This document shows, in pieces, positions 1 through 10,501 of a stretch of DNA of 64,000 nucleotides (positions are counted from its first letter, which is position 1; each line of letters starts with the position of its first letter). Made by a program: the position numbers and the translations under genes. Source of the DNA: Phytophthora quininea (taxonomy: Eukaryota > Oomycota > Peronosporomycetes > Peronosporales > Peronosporaceae); the NCBI GenBank assembly GCA_011947345.1, contig JAAVTG010000333.1:151100-215099 (forward strand), in the 5' to 3' direction. The notes beneath the pieces were generated by a model. It searched no databases. It was not told the DNA's origin and saw only the letters and a program-made list of their open reading frames with translations.

Positions 1-19
1 ATCGTTCTACCGCATAGAG

Positions 20-586
20 CTAAGACTGCATCGAGCGCAGATCCGTGTGCACCATGTCCAAATCATCGTATAAAGGCTCGCGTGAGGAATTTGTGAGCGC
101 TAGATCTTGCGACAGACGGTGGATCTTTTCTGCTTGGTCATCAAGAGAGTCCTCCAGGCAGTGAACCTCCCAAATACGTCGATCCAGAGCATTGTTAGCA
201 TGATCCAAAGCCGCAGACAAACGGCCCGCCTTCTCCTGACGGACGGCAGCTCCCATTAGACGAGGAAGGTCGTCCAGTACGCTCTCCAAATATTCTTTCT
301 CCCAGGTGCGCCGATCCAACGGAATACCGGCTTGATCCAACGCTGCACGCACTTGATCCAGCTGATGCTGGAGCTTGCTGACGTCGGGCGGTGGCTCAGG
401 CGTCGGAAAGCCTCTCTTCGAGGTCACGGAAGTTCCTGCGATGGAGGCGGAGGCGCTAGAAATACCCCCGACGGATTCTGGGGCAGAAATACTCCCTCCG
501 TAGGCAGAACTCGTGGTGCGAGATGGTTTCGTGATTGGAAGGGAAAATTTCGAGTACGTCTGACGTGATGTCGTTGCGGGCAACAA
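20..586 (-). pseudogene. Gag-like coiled-coil fragment of an LTR retroelement
   Basis: An open stretch of about 188 codons without an ATG at its upstream end (the first codon is TTG), so it is the tail of a longer frame. The N-terminal third is Ser/Thr/Pro-rich and looks disordered. From about residue 70 to the end it is heptad-like, with two related segments containing 'LDRRTWE' and 'LDRRIWE', suggesting a duplicated coiled-coil unit. Composition and layout resemble the gag-type frame at 37193-39699 in this window (disordered Ser/Pro/Thr region followed by a long coiled coil). I therefore infer a structural protein of a gypsy-type element on the minus strand. No CCHC knuckle, protease or RT lies beside it inside the window. 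A host coiled-coil protein cannot be excluded. Confidence 0.4.
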
Positions 587-1450
587 CCTCAGTCGGGAGG
601 CGGTTGTCGTGAAGCACTCTCGGAAATCATGGCAATACTGAAACCCAGCATGTTGAATCCAGACCCATATCTTCGGATCAGATATGGGTACATCGCGGAC
701 GCGATGGATTCCAGCATGGGTGATCCAGATCTACAAGTGGGACCGTTCGAGACGTGAATCTGGCACACCAGAGGAGTAATCAAGCGACAATATCCAGTGG
801 CAGGTATAGAAATGATGCAGATAATAGGTTTTGGAATGCGGTCTCTATGGATTTACTCATAATTTGCTTAATACAGAGTCGAATTTGCCTTGTACACCAC
901 AAGCGCCCTTCCAGTGCTCAAGACTACGGGAACTACATTGGTCCAGTCAAACTACGTCGGGATCACTACGAATCAACCAGTGTTCGGGTGATCTGGATAG
1001 TAAATTGGTCAGATTCACTCGCGGACTGGATCCACTAGTACCAAGTGCGGATCCGAAGTCTACTGGAGTTATTACTTGGCCAGGACGACTGATCGATCCT
1101 CAACCCCTTCAAGATCACGCTATTGGAAGCGTCAAGTAAGGAAAAGGAACCCCCAAGGTAACCCCCACCTGGATCCAACATCTAGGCCCCAGATCCAAGT
1201 AGATCCAAGCAGTTACTGGTCTGGTAACTACTCAAGAACGCAGAGTGAAGATTCCCACGCTGCTCCTGACCTCCCACGTCCCGCCAAGACGTTGATCTTC
1301 ATAGATCAAGCATCCTCGAAGCACCCGAAGAGCAGATCCAGCCCGCCGACGAGTACACAAGGTGAGCACACTTCAGCATCCCCACGGATCCCGGAATACC
1401 CCCTTCGTTAGTCGGTGTCTGGGCGCAGTGGGAGCGGATTTTAATAAATC
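587..1450 (-). other. GATC-rich non-coding leader, possible LTR/leader of the adjacent gag fragment
   Basis: No convincing reading frame. The stretch is unusually rich in GATC, with 14 occurrences between 961 and 1387. On the minus strand, at about 773-756, there is a TGG-initiated run that could be a degenerate primer binding site, which would make 780-1450 an LTR for the element whose gag lies at 20-586. The alignment to a tRNA 3' end is imperfect and no second LTR copy is in the window, so this is a weak inference. Confidence 0.2.
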
Positions 1451-1704
1451 CCGCTACATCACACTACCTTCACCTTGCAACACCGAATGCTGCACTCGCT
1501 GTCTATCGGTATCTGGATATGTTTTCTTGCGCCATGGTCGCGGCAGTCGTTCAGGACGTCGTCGCATTGCATTAAATAGCAATCTCCACCGGAAGTGCTG
1601 CTTACATGGTGGCGTTAGCGCCGGATCAATGCACGGGCTGAAGCGGAAGAGCTCGTTCTGCTTGACTTGTACGATGACCAGCAGGCGACTTCAACTCGTA
1701 GCGC

Positions 1705-2088
1705 TTGGAGTGTTTTGGCCCTCACCACCACCACAAGTGCTGCCATTCCCAAGCCGAAGATACCAGTCTAAGCGGTCACATCGCCGCCGACACTTTTCGC
1801 GTCGTTGTCATTGACGAATTGGACCCGCAGCAGTACGCCATCGAGCTGTCTGCGCTGATACCTTTGCATCTACCACGCCTTCGTATCATGGACGTCGCTC
1901 CTCGAGCGGCCGATTACAGCAAGGAACAGATACTTCGTGCCCGTGATGTCTCCACAAAGTTGCATTCTGTTTGTTTAAATATCATCTGTGAGATCCCAAG
2001 TACCTTGCCCGCCGAGCTAGCAACAAACATAGCCGAGTGGATGCTGCTACAGTGGCTGACCCCTGTTGTTCGTGATCTGCCACTGTAA
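1705..2088 (+). CDS. Hypothetical protein fragment
   Basis: A 127-codon frame that I do not recognise. After a low-complexity His-rich start the sequence is reasonably protein-like, with alternating hydrophobic runs such as 'FRVVVIDELDP' and 'LATNIAEWMLLQWL', and ends in a TAA stop. No catalytic motif, signal peptide or membrane segment is evident. The surroundings contain no adjoining frame that would extend it, so it may be a decayed transposon or host-gene fragment. Confidence 0.2.
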   Translation: MECFGPHHHHKCCHSQAEDTSLSGHIAADTFRVVVIDELDPQQYAIELSALIPLHLPRLRIMDVAPRAADYSKEQILRARDVSTKLHSVCLNIICEIPSTLPAELATNIAEWMLLQWLTPVVRDLPL

Positions 2089-2109
2089 GATCCCAAGAAC
2101 GGATGTAAC

Positions 2110-3659
2110 ATCAATCTTCAAGGCCGAGAGCCATCAACGCTGTGCTAGACCTCACACTTGCAAGATCGACGCGCTCAGTGATCCCCTGTCGACGAAGCAT
2201 AAGAGAACGACTGCTGTTACCAGCCACTTCGTGTTCCAAGTCTGAATAAAATGTATCTCCGTGTTGCAAGTCGATCAGCAGCAGCACTTCCACGTCATCA
2301 ACGTCAATCCAGACTTAGCGTTGAACTGAAGTCGATCAATCACATTCCTACTTTCAAAACGAGCTGCTCCAGGCATAGGCACTGATCCACCATGACACCA
2401 CAAGAAGCATACCACAACAACGTCCATGATGTCCTCACAACGACGTTCAGAAGCCAAAGCCCTGATCCAATCAAAAGAAACTATTCGTGGCGGTCTTCCA
2501 CTTGTTTCTTACTTGATACTATCCAGGCTATAGTAGTGAACTCCACCTGTTCCAACCACAAGACTGTACGGAAAGATGTCGCCAAGATCCAAGTTGCAGT
2601 CGTCTTCAACACTAGACACGAGCACATTGCGTAGGTTGTCGCCACAGAAGTCCAGCAGCGGAAGACATTGTGTCCTCAGCGCTGCACCATGATTTGCGCT
2701 AAACGAAGCGCCATCAGTCCAAGTCGCAGAAAGCCTTAAAACACCCCTGACAGCTCGTCGAGCAAAAACTGCTAGTTCTTACCGAAGCCTATCTCGGGCG
2801 GCCTCATGTTGGCGCCTCTCCGATCCTGTGGCAGTCCATGGTTCTTCCAGTAAGCAGACATTATACAACACCTATTTGCAATGCGACCCGCTTGTCCACG
2901 TCGTCGATGAGAGTGCTGAACGTCTTGTTAGCGCCGATGACCCAACCGTGCAGGAAGACGCCATCGATCTTGACGGGGTCCACCCGGGCGTCCACGTGCG
3001 TGAGTATAAGGGCGTATCGGGGCTTTTGGCTGAGGCGAAGGTCTTGTATAGCGCCTGCATCAACTCTGGGGCGCCGTCCTCTGACAAGTAGAAACCAGCG
3101 GGAATCTGAATTTGCCTGCTGCGTCCTAGAGCATAGAGAGTGCTCGGCTAGGTGCGAGGCAAAGTGTTCTCCACGGTACTGCTCCTAGCGTCATTTTTAA
3201 ATTTGCGCGTTTGGCCATCCAATCACATTACTGTCAAAAATAGGTACCTGACGTACCATTATTGCAATGACTGATCGAAAACCTATCATCGTTGATGAGA
3301 TGTTCGCCAAAAACTTGTGATATATCGTCGGCAGAAAAAGCTACTTTAAGTACCTTTTTCCCGTGTTTGACTTGAAGTTTGTATGGAGACCCTTCAAACA
3401 GCAAAGTGTGGCGGTAACGATAGGGTTAACACAAGGAAAACACTAATTATCTGCAAAAATAGAACTGAATTGAATTGTTTATGTGACCTTGGTGTAAATG
3501 TATGGACTAAACTATGTGGCATAGTTAGCCTAAGTGATATGTAAATGAGTGGTGGACAGCCAGATGGCGACAGAGTCGAAACTCTATACACAGTTAAGAG
3601 TTTCGTGTAACCTCCAAAGTCAACGCACGGTTATGACTTTCGTGTAACCCCGTTACATA
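2110..3659. other. Unresolved intergenic stretch
   Basis: No identifiable element ends or genes. One minus-strand run at about 3088-2868 is protein-like ('ALILTHVDARVDP', 'FLHGWVIGANKTF') and stops at TAA; I cannot assign it. From 3190 to 3600 the sequence becomes AT-rich and has no frame worth calling. The repeated phrase 'tttcgtgtaacc' at about 3600-3650 may mark the upstream edge of the gypsy element that follows. Confidence 0.25.
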
Positions 3660-4636
3660 TGCCCAACGGCTCGACTCTCGGGCGTGCGCTTGCGGACTTT
3701 GGTTCGTCATTCTCGCTGATGTTATCCCAATGCGCGATACCTGACTCGCTTCACGATCAAGTGGTTGACCAAAGGCGACCGGTTAAAAACAGTCGGCACA
3801 GCCCAAGTGCAGTTCAAGCTGCCTGAGCTCGAGTTCACGATAAACTGCATCGTGAGCCACATTGTCTACGCCACGGACGCCGCTCCGTGAAGAACGGTTA
3901 CGAGTTCATAATCTGCCGAGACCTGATCCTTGCCTTGAAACTGAAGTTCGACTTCGACCGACGCTAAATTGAGTGGGGTGGACTCGAGGTCCCGATACGC
4001 GCACGCGTCAACTTCGAGGACAAGTGATCTGTACGAAATTCCGAACAGCATCCAAGATGCAGTGCGTCAAATGATAAAAATTCTTGGCGCCAAGGACTCC
4101 AAAGCGAACATCACCGAGTGTATCCCTGACCACCTCTCAGATGACGAGAAAGAAGCACTGCACAACCTGCCCCAACATTTCGACGACCTCAGCCAAGGAA
4201 CCATAAGTACCATGCCCGGCGAGCCGTACGAGTTCGAGATAAAGAACCGTGCTCAACTGTACCATGCGCGTCCGTTTAGTATTCCTCAAGCCTACCTTGA
4301 GGCTATCGACTGGTTAATCAACTTAAATTTCTTCTTCTTCTTCTTGAGGCTATCGAGAAGGAGGACGCTCAACTTGGTCGCCTCAGTGTCATCGCACGCG
4401 ATACAAGCAGTCCATGGGCCGCGCCTGCATTCATCATTCCAAAGAAGAACAAGGCGGACCGCTTCTTGACCGACTTTCTCTGCTTCAGCGCGCTTACCAT
4501 CCGTCACAAGTGTCCGATTCCCAAGATTTCCGAGCTTCTACAAGGCCTTGAGAAATTCCAGTTCGTCACGTCCTTGGACATAAACATGGGATACTATTCA
4601 ATCGTCCTCACGAGCGCTCGTCTCAAGTCTGTTCGT
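3660..4636 (+). pseudogene. Ty3/gypsy pol, 5' part: aspartic protease and start of reverse transcriptase
   Basis: Broken plus-strand pol of a gypsy retrotransposon. A retropepsin-like region comes first (about 3660-3960), with a degenerate active site ('ALADFGSS' where a D-[ST]-G-A is expected) and the later strand 'YEFIICRDLILALKL', interrupted by TGA near 3887 and TAA near 3964. The RT N-terminus follows: 'NRAQLYHARPFSIPQAYLEA', then after a frame change 'AAPAFIIPKKNKADRFLTDF', 'CPIPKISELLQGLEK' and 'FVTSLDINMGYYSI', the palm motif A region with its Asp. The frame change is explained by the insertion at 4310-4342. At 4636 the RT is cut by a LINE insertion and resumes at 6358. Non-functional. 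Confidence 0.8.
4296..4356. repeat. 33-bp micro-insertion with TTC tail, flanked by 14-bp duplication
   Basis: The 14 bases CTTGAGGCTATCGA occur at 4296-4309 and again at 4343-4356, enclosing 33 bp that end in a TTC repeat. The net 47 bp shifts the gypsy RT frame. Removing one copy plus the insert rejoins '..AYLEAI' to 'EKEDAQLG' in frame, which shows the 14 bp is a target duplication. Confidence 0.6.
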
Positions 4637-5177
4637 TCAGTGAGAGCTCTTGCAACGTGGACTCCTTGACGGTGAAGACTACACTGGATAATACCGAGCT
4701 GGAGGGATTCATCCACAAGCTGATTGCCAATTTTTTCAGTCTGCTGGTACCACGGTACCACAAGGCTGAGGCCCAATCCTTCCCACTTGATCACCCACTT
4801 ACCTTCACAAAGAACAAGCGACGTCAACTCACAGTTCGGAATTCGGTTGCTGATTCACTTGACGTCGGCACGGTGGACTCAACGCATTGTCTAGTCTCAA
4901 CCCTCGTCGCTGAAGCAGCATCAGAAGACCTATATCTATTCACTACGTTCACCCATCCACGTCTGGCCCGGATGGTTTGCTTGTAGGCCGGCCGCCGTCG
5001 ATGGTCCCGCTCGCGCATACATTTTAAAGAGTTTGCTGCTAAAACTCAAGGTGGCGTGCCTTCGAGCTGTGCGATGCAGCACCGGATAGATGAAGCAAGC
5101 TAAGTCGCAAAGCAGCGCGATGACTTCATGGGTTGGACTGAACTTGCCTACGCAAAATTGCTAGCATTGGTGCATAG

Positions 5178-5405
5178 GTGGAACAAGTGCTGTATCGCCT
5201 CAAATTACATGCTTACCACTTATATTATTTGACCAAAGACAGAGTTGGATGTCCCCCTGCAGCTTGTGCTCATGAAGTAGGTATTTACATGTATCATATC
5301 TTCTGGACATGCCCCGCTGCGACCCGCCTGCGCGAAATATTGACACAGCGATGGATTCAATTAAGCCTCCGGAGAAGGAAATGGATCGCGCGTGCTTTGG
5401 ACTAA
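5178..5405 (+). pseudogene. LINE zinc-binding (zf-RVT-like) segment
   Basis: A short frame with the Cys/His pattern typical of the region after the RT thumb in many LINEs: a Cys pair in 'GCPPAACAHEVG', then 'YMYHIFWTCPAATRLREIL', i.e. HxxxxC with a Trp just ahead of the Cys. In this family the segment is thought to help bind the element RNA. It lies upstream of the RNase H frame of the same LINE but in a different frame, so the polyprotein is broken. Confidence 0.55.
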
Positions 5406-5717
5406 AATTACCATAAGTCCCACGAGGCGTCTGGGGCATCATGCAGGAGACAGTTGTTGGAGCACCGCAAAAGTCCGTGGCTCGTGCCTCCACAGCTGGT
5501 ATATTGGGGAGGCGTTGCACTTTCACGCAGTCTGGAGGTGGCGGTTGCAGCATTTGATAACTATGATGTGTCTGCTCGACACCATAGCGCTCTTCTTAAG
5601 TCTAGACTACAGATTGATTACCGGGCCATGCACATGCGCATACGCCCAGCCGCATCTGCATTGACATCAACGATCGCGATCGCGGCGACAGTGATATAGA
5701 GGGCTCTCGCAGGTACG

Positions 5718-6296
5718 ATGGCTGGGGTGCAGCGGGCTATACCGGAAGGTCGGGACGGCTACCTGCTTTTCTTTGATAGTGGATCCAGAGACAATCCAGG
5801 TCCAGGTGAGGCTGTTCCGGCGGTTGTCCTGATGGACGACATTGGAACTCACTTCCAAGTGGTGTGGGTATGCAGCATATCATACGTGGCAATCACAACC
5901 ACGAATAATATAGCCGAAAACTTGGGACTCCTCACGGGGCTCAAGGCATGTGCTCGCTACTGTTACTATCCACTCCACGTCATTGGAGACAGCGAGCTGA
6001 TCATAACCCAACACAGAAAGCGGAGGCCTCCTCAAGAGTCCTCGCCTGGGATTATCATGCACGTGCCTTCATTACAATGGCGGACATACTGGCAAACAAA
6101 GCCATGGAACAAAGCCACGGATACACGAGTGAGCACACAAACTACTCTGAGAGAGAAGACCAACCTCTTCTCTGGCGATGATCATTACTTCATGAATTTG
6201 ATACAGTTGACGGAGCAGTGGAGGAAAAGGGGTGCCCAGGCCCACACGGAGCCGAACTGCCGATCGGTAGAGAGGCGAACGACAGGCCGGACATAG
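5718..6296 (+). pseudogene. LINE RNase H domain
   Basis: Starts at an ATG. Residues about 14-100 match a type I RNase H as found at the C-terminus of some LINEs: 'YLLFFDSGSRDNPGPG' holds the first catalytic Asp and the glycine-rich turn, 'TTTNNIAENLGLLTGLKAC' the second acidic position (Asn where Glu is usual, a likely inactivating change) and 'LHVIGDSELIITQ' the third Asp. RNase H would remove RNA from the RNA:DNA hybrid during target-primed reverse transcription. After residue about 105 the family-like 'ILANKAMEQ' continues in another frame, so the C-terminus is frameshifted. Inactive relic. Confidence 0.65.
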
Positions 6297-6357
6297 GATA
6301 TCGTTATCTACATAGTTAGATGACGTCAATGTACCTGACTTCGAACGAAACAAAATG

Positions 6358-8450
6358 AGTCTGTTCGTCCGTGTTTCCATGAGGCAAGTTTCGGTACATC
6401 CGTCTTCCAAATGGAATGGGGTCAGCACCGCTCCTGGTGAATTCCAGCGACACATACAGCTGATGCTCGGAGACCTCGACTTCGCCCAAGTTACCTCAAA
6501 GATATTCTCATCATCACGAACACGACGTTTGATGATCGCCTCGAACACCTTTTGATCGTGTTCGAGCGCTTTCGCTTCGCTCGTGTTCAAGTCGACATGA
6601 CCAAACGTCACTTTGCGGCTCTGGTGACGGAATACATCGGTTACCGGCTGACTTGCCGATTGCGAGGGCATTCAGCGCCTTGCTCATCCCAAAATAAACG
6701 CAAACCTCGCAGGGTGTCGTAATGACCAATTTTTATCGAGATGTATGCCCGCGACGAGCCCATTTGCTCGCACCATTAATCGGCTTGACGTTGCCATGTA
6801 CAGCTATCAAGTGGCTATTGCGCGTTCTACTTGAAATTTCCGTGGTCGATTGGTTGAATCGACCGAGCCAACTCGCCAGGCAATCGCTCGAAAATCAATT
6901 TTCATTTGATCTAACTATAGTCGCATTAAGTGCGAAATCGGACTTACCATGGAACGTGATGTACTACTTGGTCGATTTGAAAAATGACTTGAAGATTGTA
7001 TGTGGCGATTCTGCCTATGATCGTGAACCGGGCCATATTGGAAAACTTGGACGGAATTGACAATACCTGATGCCAGCGCGCTTTCGACCAGATCAAAACT
7101 CGTCAGTCGCGGTCACGCTGCTCTTCTCTGACTTCTCGCTCCCGTTCGATCTGCACACAGACGCTAGCACCTTCCGGTTGGGGGACGTAGTTAGCCACCG
7201 GGGCACGCCCCTGGCATTATTATGCAGGAAGCTTTCCGGTACCCTGCACAAGTACTCCGTGATGGAGCTCAAGTTTTCCTCGGTCGTTGAGGTCCTGCAT
7301 GAATTCCGCAACATCCTTCTAGGTCAATGAATCGTGGTGCATACTGACCACATTATCCTGACCTTAGCCAATTTTGAATCGGACCATGTCAGCCAATGGC
7401 CTTGATAACCTTAGAGTTCATACCCGAGATCAAGTATATCCAGGGCCACAACAATATGGTCGCTGACGCATTCAGCCGCCTACTATTCCTTGACGACGGA
7501 ACTAACCAGTGCTTCGAGCTAGAAGCAGCTGAGAAAGAATTCCCATTGGTCTTCGAACGCATTCCTCGTGAGAAGCGGGACGACCAAGAACTGCAACGAT
7601 TTGTGCGTCAACGCCAAGTCCAAACCAACAGAATGGCAAATCCAAGTTCATGTACTTGGATCAACGTATCGCCGTTCCAGCCGCCCTACAGCAATATATC
7701 ATGCTCTAGTAACACGAGCAGCTAGAACACCCAGGCATGAACCGCACGTACTTGAGTGTCCACCAGCACTTTACATGGAGAAACATGAAACAAGACATTG
7801 ATGGGTTCGTCAGCGGCTGTGAGATCTGCCAGACGTGGAAACGTAACAAGAAGAAGTAGGGCAAGTTATCTGCCACCGATCTGGTGCTCCAGCCATGAAA
7901 AGTAGTCTGCAGCGACAGCGTCGGAGGCAACAAGTACAGCACAATGGCAACGATAGACCCCGCCACGGGCTGGTTCAAGGTTAGGATGACAAGGAAGCAA
8001 AGACTGTCACCCTCACGCTCGATGCCGAGTGGCTTTGCCGATATCCGAGACCTGAGATTTGAATCTTCGACCAGGGCAACGAGTTCGCGGGATTTAAGTT
8101 CCAAGATATGCTTACTAGCTATAGAGTCAAGCCACGCCCGACAACGGTAATAATCCCTAAGCAAACAGCGTGTTAGATCGCTTGCATCAAGTCGTCGCCA
8201 ACATGGTGCTGAACTCGAAATTTGCTGCAGACTGGACGCGCAATAAGCAACGCAAGCTTCGTCAAGACCAGCGCAACAACCAGCGACAAAACAACAGCAG
8301 GCTCTAGCACACGTACAACGTCGGCGACTTGGTGCTCATCGTCACGGATAAACACTGCACGAGTATGCTTGACCAGCCGACTATCGGGGGCTTCTGTGCT
8401 GAGATGGGGGCAATTGTACATGCCTATTGTGTTTCCCCAATAATTTTCAT
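6358..8450 (+). pseudogene. Ty3/gypsy pol, 3' part: RT, RNase H and integrase
   Basis: Continuation of the pol interrupted at 4636. In order: RT 'NGVSTAPGEFQRHIQLMLG', then after a +1 shift 'YLKDILIITNTTFDDRL', where the YxDD box has decayed to YLKD. RNase H at 7070-7330 ('LPFDLHTDAST', 'YSVMELKFSSVVEVLHEF'), then the linker 'GHNNMVADAFSRL' at about 7440. The integrase zinc domain at about 7725-7858 has an HHCC pattern ending 'FVSGCEICQ'. The integrase core at about 7900-8150 ('MATIDPATGWF') and a C-terminal tail run to about 8450. Several stops and shifts make it inactive. No LTRs were found. Confidence 0.75.
7070..7330 (+). pseudogene. Gypsy RNase H domain (longest open piece of the pol remnant)
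   Basis: An 86-codon frame ending in TGA. 'FDLHTDASTFRLGDVVSH' carries the first catalytic Asp of the gypsy-type RNase H fold, and 'LLCRKLSGTLHKYSVMELK' the helix with the conserved Glu. The next frame at 7396-7725 continues the same protein after the stop, with the 'GHNNMVADAFSR' signature that in intact relatives holds the last active-site Asp. It belongs to the gypsy pol split by the LINE at 4637-6357. Confidence 0.65.
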
Positions 8451-8589
8451 GACTAAGTCGTGCTTTGGGCGACGGACGGGGCCACCGTTTCCTGTGCAAT
8501 GTTCTGCCTCACGCGCCAATGCCCACTTGGTCTTCATACTCCTCAACTACAGGAGATAATAATCCACGATTAGTATGCGCACAAACTGC

Positions 8590-9189
8590 AAGTAATAATC
8601 TTAGACTGGCACTACTGGTTGGTGAATATCTTGCTCTGGTTCACTGACAACGTAGATGCTAGAATAAACCACGCGTATTTGATACGCTTAGTATCTCTCC
8701 TGCCCCTGAAGTGAGCATTAAGCTCCTTGTAGCGAAGGCGAAAGAGCTCTTCTACATCATCGTCGCTGACAATTGTCACGGCTGCTGCCACTACTTGTAG
8801 CTCAAACGAGTCATCACCGACCACTCCGGCAACCTCAGAAACCGCGCTGCACTATTCTCTCAACAAACGGTGAGCCGGCCGCCAAGCGCGCGAAGCGCTC
8901 TCAAGGTGAGCGTGTAGAAGATGGTCTGAGCGTGGTTGCATAGGGGATTTAGTGAAGGAATAGAAGCTCCTGGAAAGGGGCTCACTGCTGCTTGAAGCGG
9001 AGCAGAAGATGGACTGCTGTTGCTGTCTAGCAGCAAACGGAGGCGTTTCAAAAGCAAAATGAACTTACCAATGCTCATAACACACTATTACTGACGCAAA
9101 TTCAAGCTCAGAGTGACAGGCTGAAGCAGCAGAATAAAAATGTCCGAGAGCTGTTGGATCTTATTCGTCGAGAGCGATTCCGTAGCTAG
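8590..9189 (+). pseudogene. Possible second (DNA-binding) ORF of the Harbinger element, decayed
   Basis: Two plus-strand pieces look like the tail of one protein. About 8866-8945 has a basic, nuclear-localisation-like stretch 'AAKRAKRSQGE'. About 9031-9189 is a 52-codon helical run rich in Gln/Leu ('LKQQNKNVRELLDLIRRE') ending in TAG. They lie convergent to the Harbinger transposase remnant. Harbinger elements typically carry a separate Myb/SANT-like protein, which makes this a plausible but unproven identity; no Myb Trp repeat survives. Confidence 0.3.
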
Positions 9190-9197
9190 TTAGAGAT

Positions 9198-10113
9198 TCA
9201 AACGCAATCAAAAGCTTCCGTAATAGCCAAAAGCGAATTGCGTTTTCTTTCACCGAAGACCGCGTCGTCGTTGATGTTGAGCGTTATGTCTTGCAAAACT
9301 ATCGTTGCAGCCAAGATGTCCACCGCTTTGTCGACGCTCTTCGTGTTGACGCTGCAGTTGACGATTCCAAAACGTTGTTCCAGAGCCCAAATGCACACTC
9401 CACCACCATTCTTGTCCCCGAATGCAAATAGTTAAACCGTAGCCGCTCTTATGTCAACCCTGCTCATCGGCCTCGCTGAAAGGTGTCATGTGCGCGAGCA
9501 AATTGCTTACCATGCGTCACCAAGAAAGTGCGTGTCTACAGGAAAAACTTGTTCACGTGCGAGCCTAGCACAGACGCACGCTGCATCTTCTGGTCCGACC
9601 ACGACCCGGGGCGAAACTCAACACTTATACAGCGCATTATGTCATCAACTGCACATTAAATGCTGGAAACATTTTGCGGCAGTAGTAACCTTCAAAGTCA
9701 CTGGGCGTAGTATTTCAACAAGTGACTCCTCAATAGTGCTAACAACACCCGGAACTCCGCCCTATGCCTGGAACGCTTTCTCAATTCGCTTCTAATCTTC
9801 TTCGAGCCTAGGCAATTGCACAAACGTGTGCAGTACTCTTCTTAAAGCATTGAGGAATATGTCAATCACGTCAACAGCCCATGACTTCGAAATTGCAAAT
9901 GCCGCTGTTGTTTCTCTATATCCCCACCTTGCAAACCTAGAAAAACATCAAGCATGCTACCTTCTTCTCGAATGTGTGCTCCTTCACGAAGTGATCCAGC
10001 TCGTATTCGTCTAGCTCATGCCGCAGAACATCACAGAGGCGAAAGAAGCCAGCTTTGGCACACCTGAGATTCTGTCTAAACCACTCGTCGTAGGCAGGAT
10101 TTTAAATCATCGC
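9198..10113 (-). pseudogene. PIF/Harbinger (HARBI1-like) transposase, main part
   Basis: Minus-strand remnant of a DDE transposase of the HARBI1/DDE_Tnp_4 type, readable in several frames. From the N-terminal side: 'WFRQNLRCAKAGFFRLCDVL' near 10090, then 'GVVSTIEESLVEI' near 9720 (the region of the first Asp, here degenerate). The strongest signature is near 9430-9370, 'FNYLHSGTRMVVECAFG', the family's FNxxHSxTRxVVERAFG block with the catalytic Glu replaced by Cys. After a shift, 'KSVDKAVDILAATIVLQDI' at 9198-9398 is the C-terminal helix region. At least four frameshifts; inactive. The N-terminal part is cut off by Copia-1 and continues at 14994. Confidence 0.65.
10109..10113. repeat. Target site duplication of Copia-1 (left)
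   Basis: ATCGC immediately before the left LTR; the same five bases follow the right LTR at 14994-14998. Confidence 0.8.
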
Positions 10114-10501
10114 AAAAGGAAGAGCACTTGAGCAGTAGTTGGCAAAATGCAAAGTGATTCGATTCAGGTCCTTAGTTCGCAACCGCGTGCTACCTCTAAG
10201 CCTGCTACTGGGTATCCTTTACTGGATACACCCTACTGGATTCTCTACTGGATACACAGTTACCTTACCCAATCAGAGAACGCCACGTCGATGCCCATCC
10301 TGTACCTACAATCTTGCACCCACAATAGGTACCCACAATCCTGTACCCACAATCATGGCGTAATCACTGTGACGTAAACACCGTCCGTAATCACAGGAAT
10401 GATTGCGGTACCACACAGTGAAGGTCACGCCGACCTCACTGATGACGCGTCCACGTCACACGGTCGCTTGGCGAGGCGTCGTCACATCACTCTTGACAAC
10501 A
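10114..10501 (-). repeat. Copia-1 3' LTR (388 bp)
   Basis: Direct repeat of 14606-14993. In element orientation it begins TGTTGTCAAG and ends CCTTTT, lacking the usual terminal CA. It contains a run of related 'ctactggata' phrases. The last 46 bp of the gag-pol frame, including the stop codon, lie inside it. Confidence 0.92.

Larger units (their letters stand above)
4637..6357 (+). mobile_element. 5'-truncated LINE (non-LTR retrotransposon 3' end) inserted in gypsy RT
   Basis: The 11 bases AGTCTGTTCGT are present at 4626-4636 and 6358-6368, one on each side, and the gypsy RT is interrupted exactly between them. The insert contains, in order on the plus strand, a zf-RVT-like zinc-binding segment and an RNase H domain, as in the C-terminal half of RNase H-bearing LINEs. 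No endonuclease or RT core is present, as expected for 5' truncation. The 3' end is A-rich only briefly ('gaaacaaaatg'). The 5' 500 bp (4657-4986) holds an uninformative open frame. Confidence 0.7.

Noticed and set aside
756..773. Primer binding site for the 20-586 gag fragment
   Set aside because: The minus-strand TGG-initiated run does not align in register with tRNA acceptor and T-arm positions without a gap; too weak to call as a feature.
10139..10377. Frames of 74 and 76 codons, also present at 14631-14869
   Set aside because: Both lie wholly inside the LTR and recur only because the LTR is duplicated.
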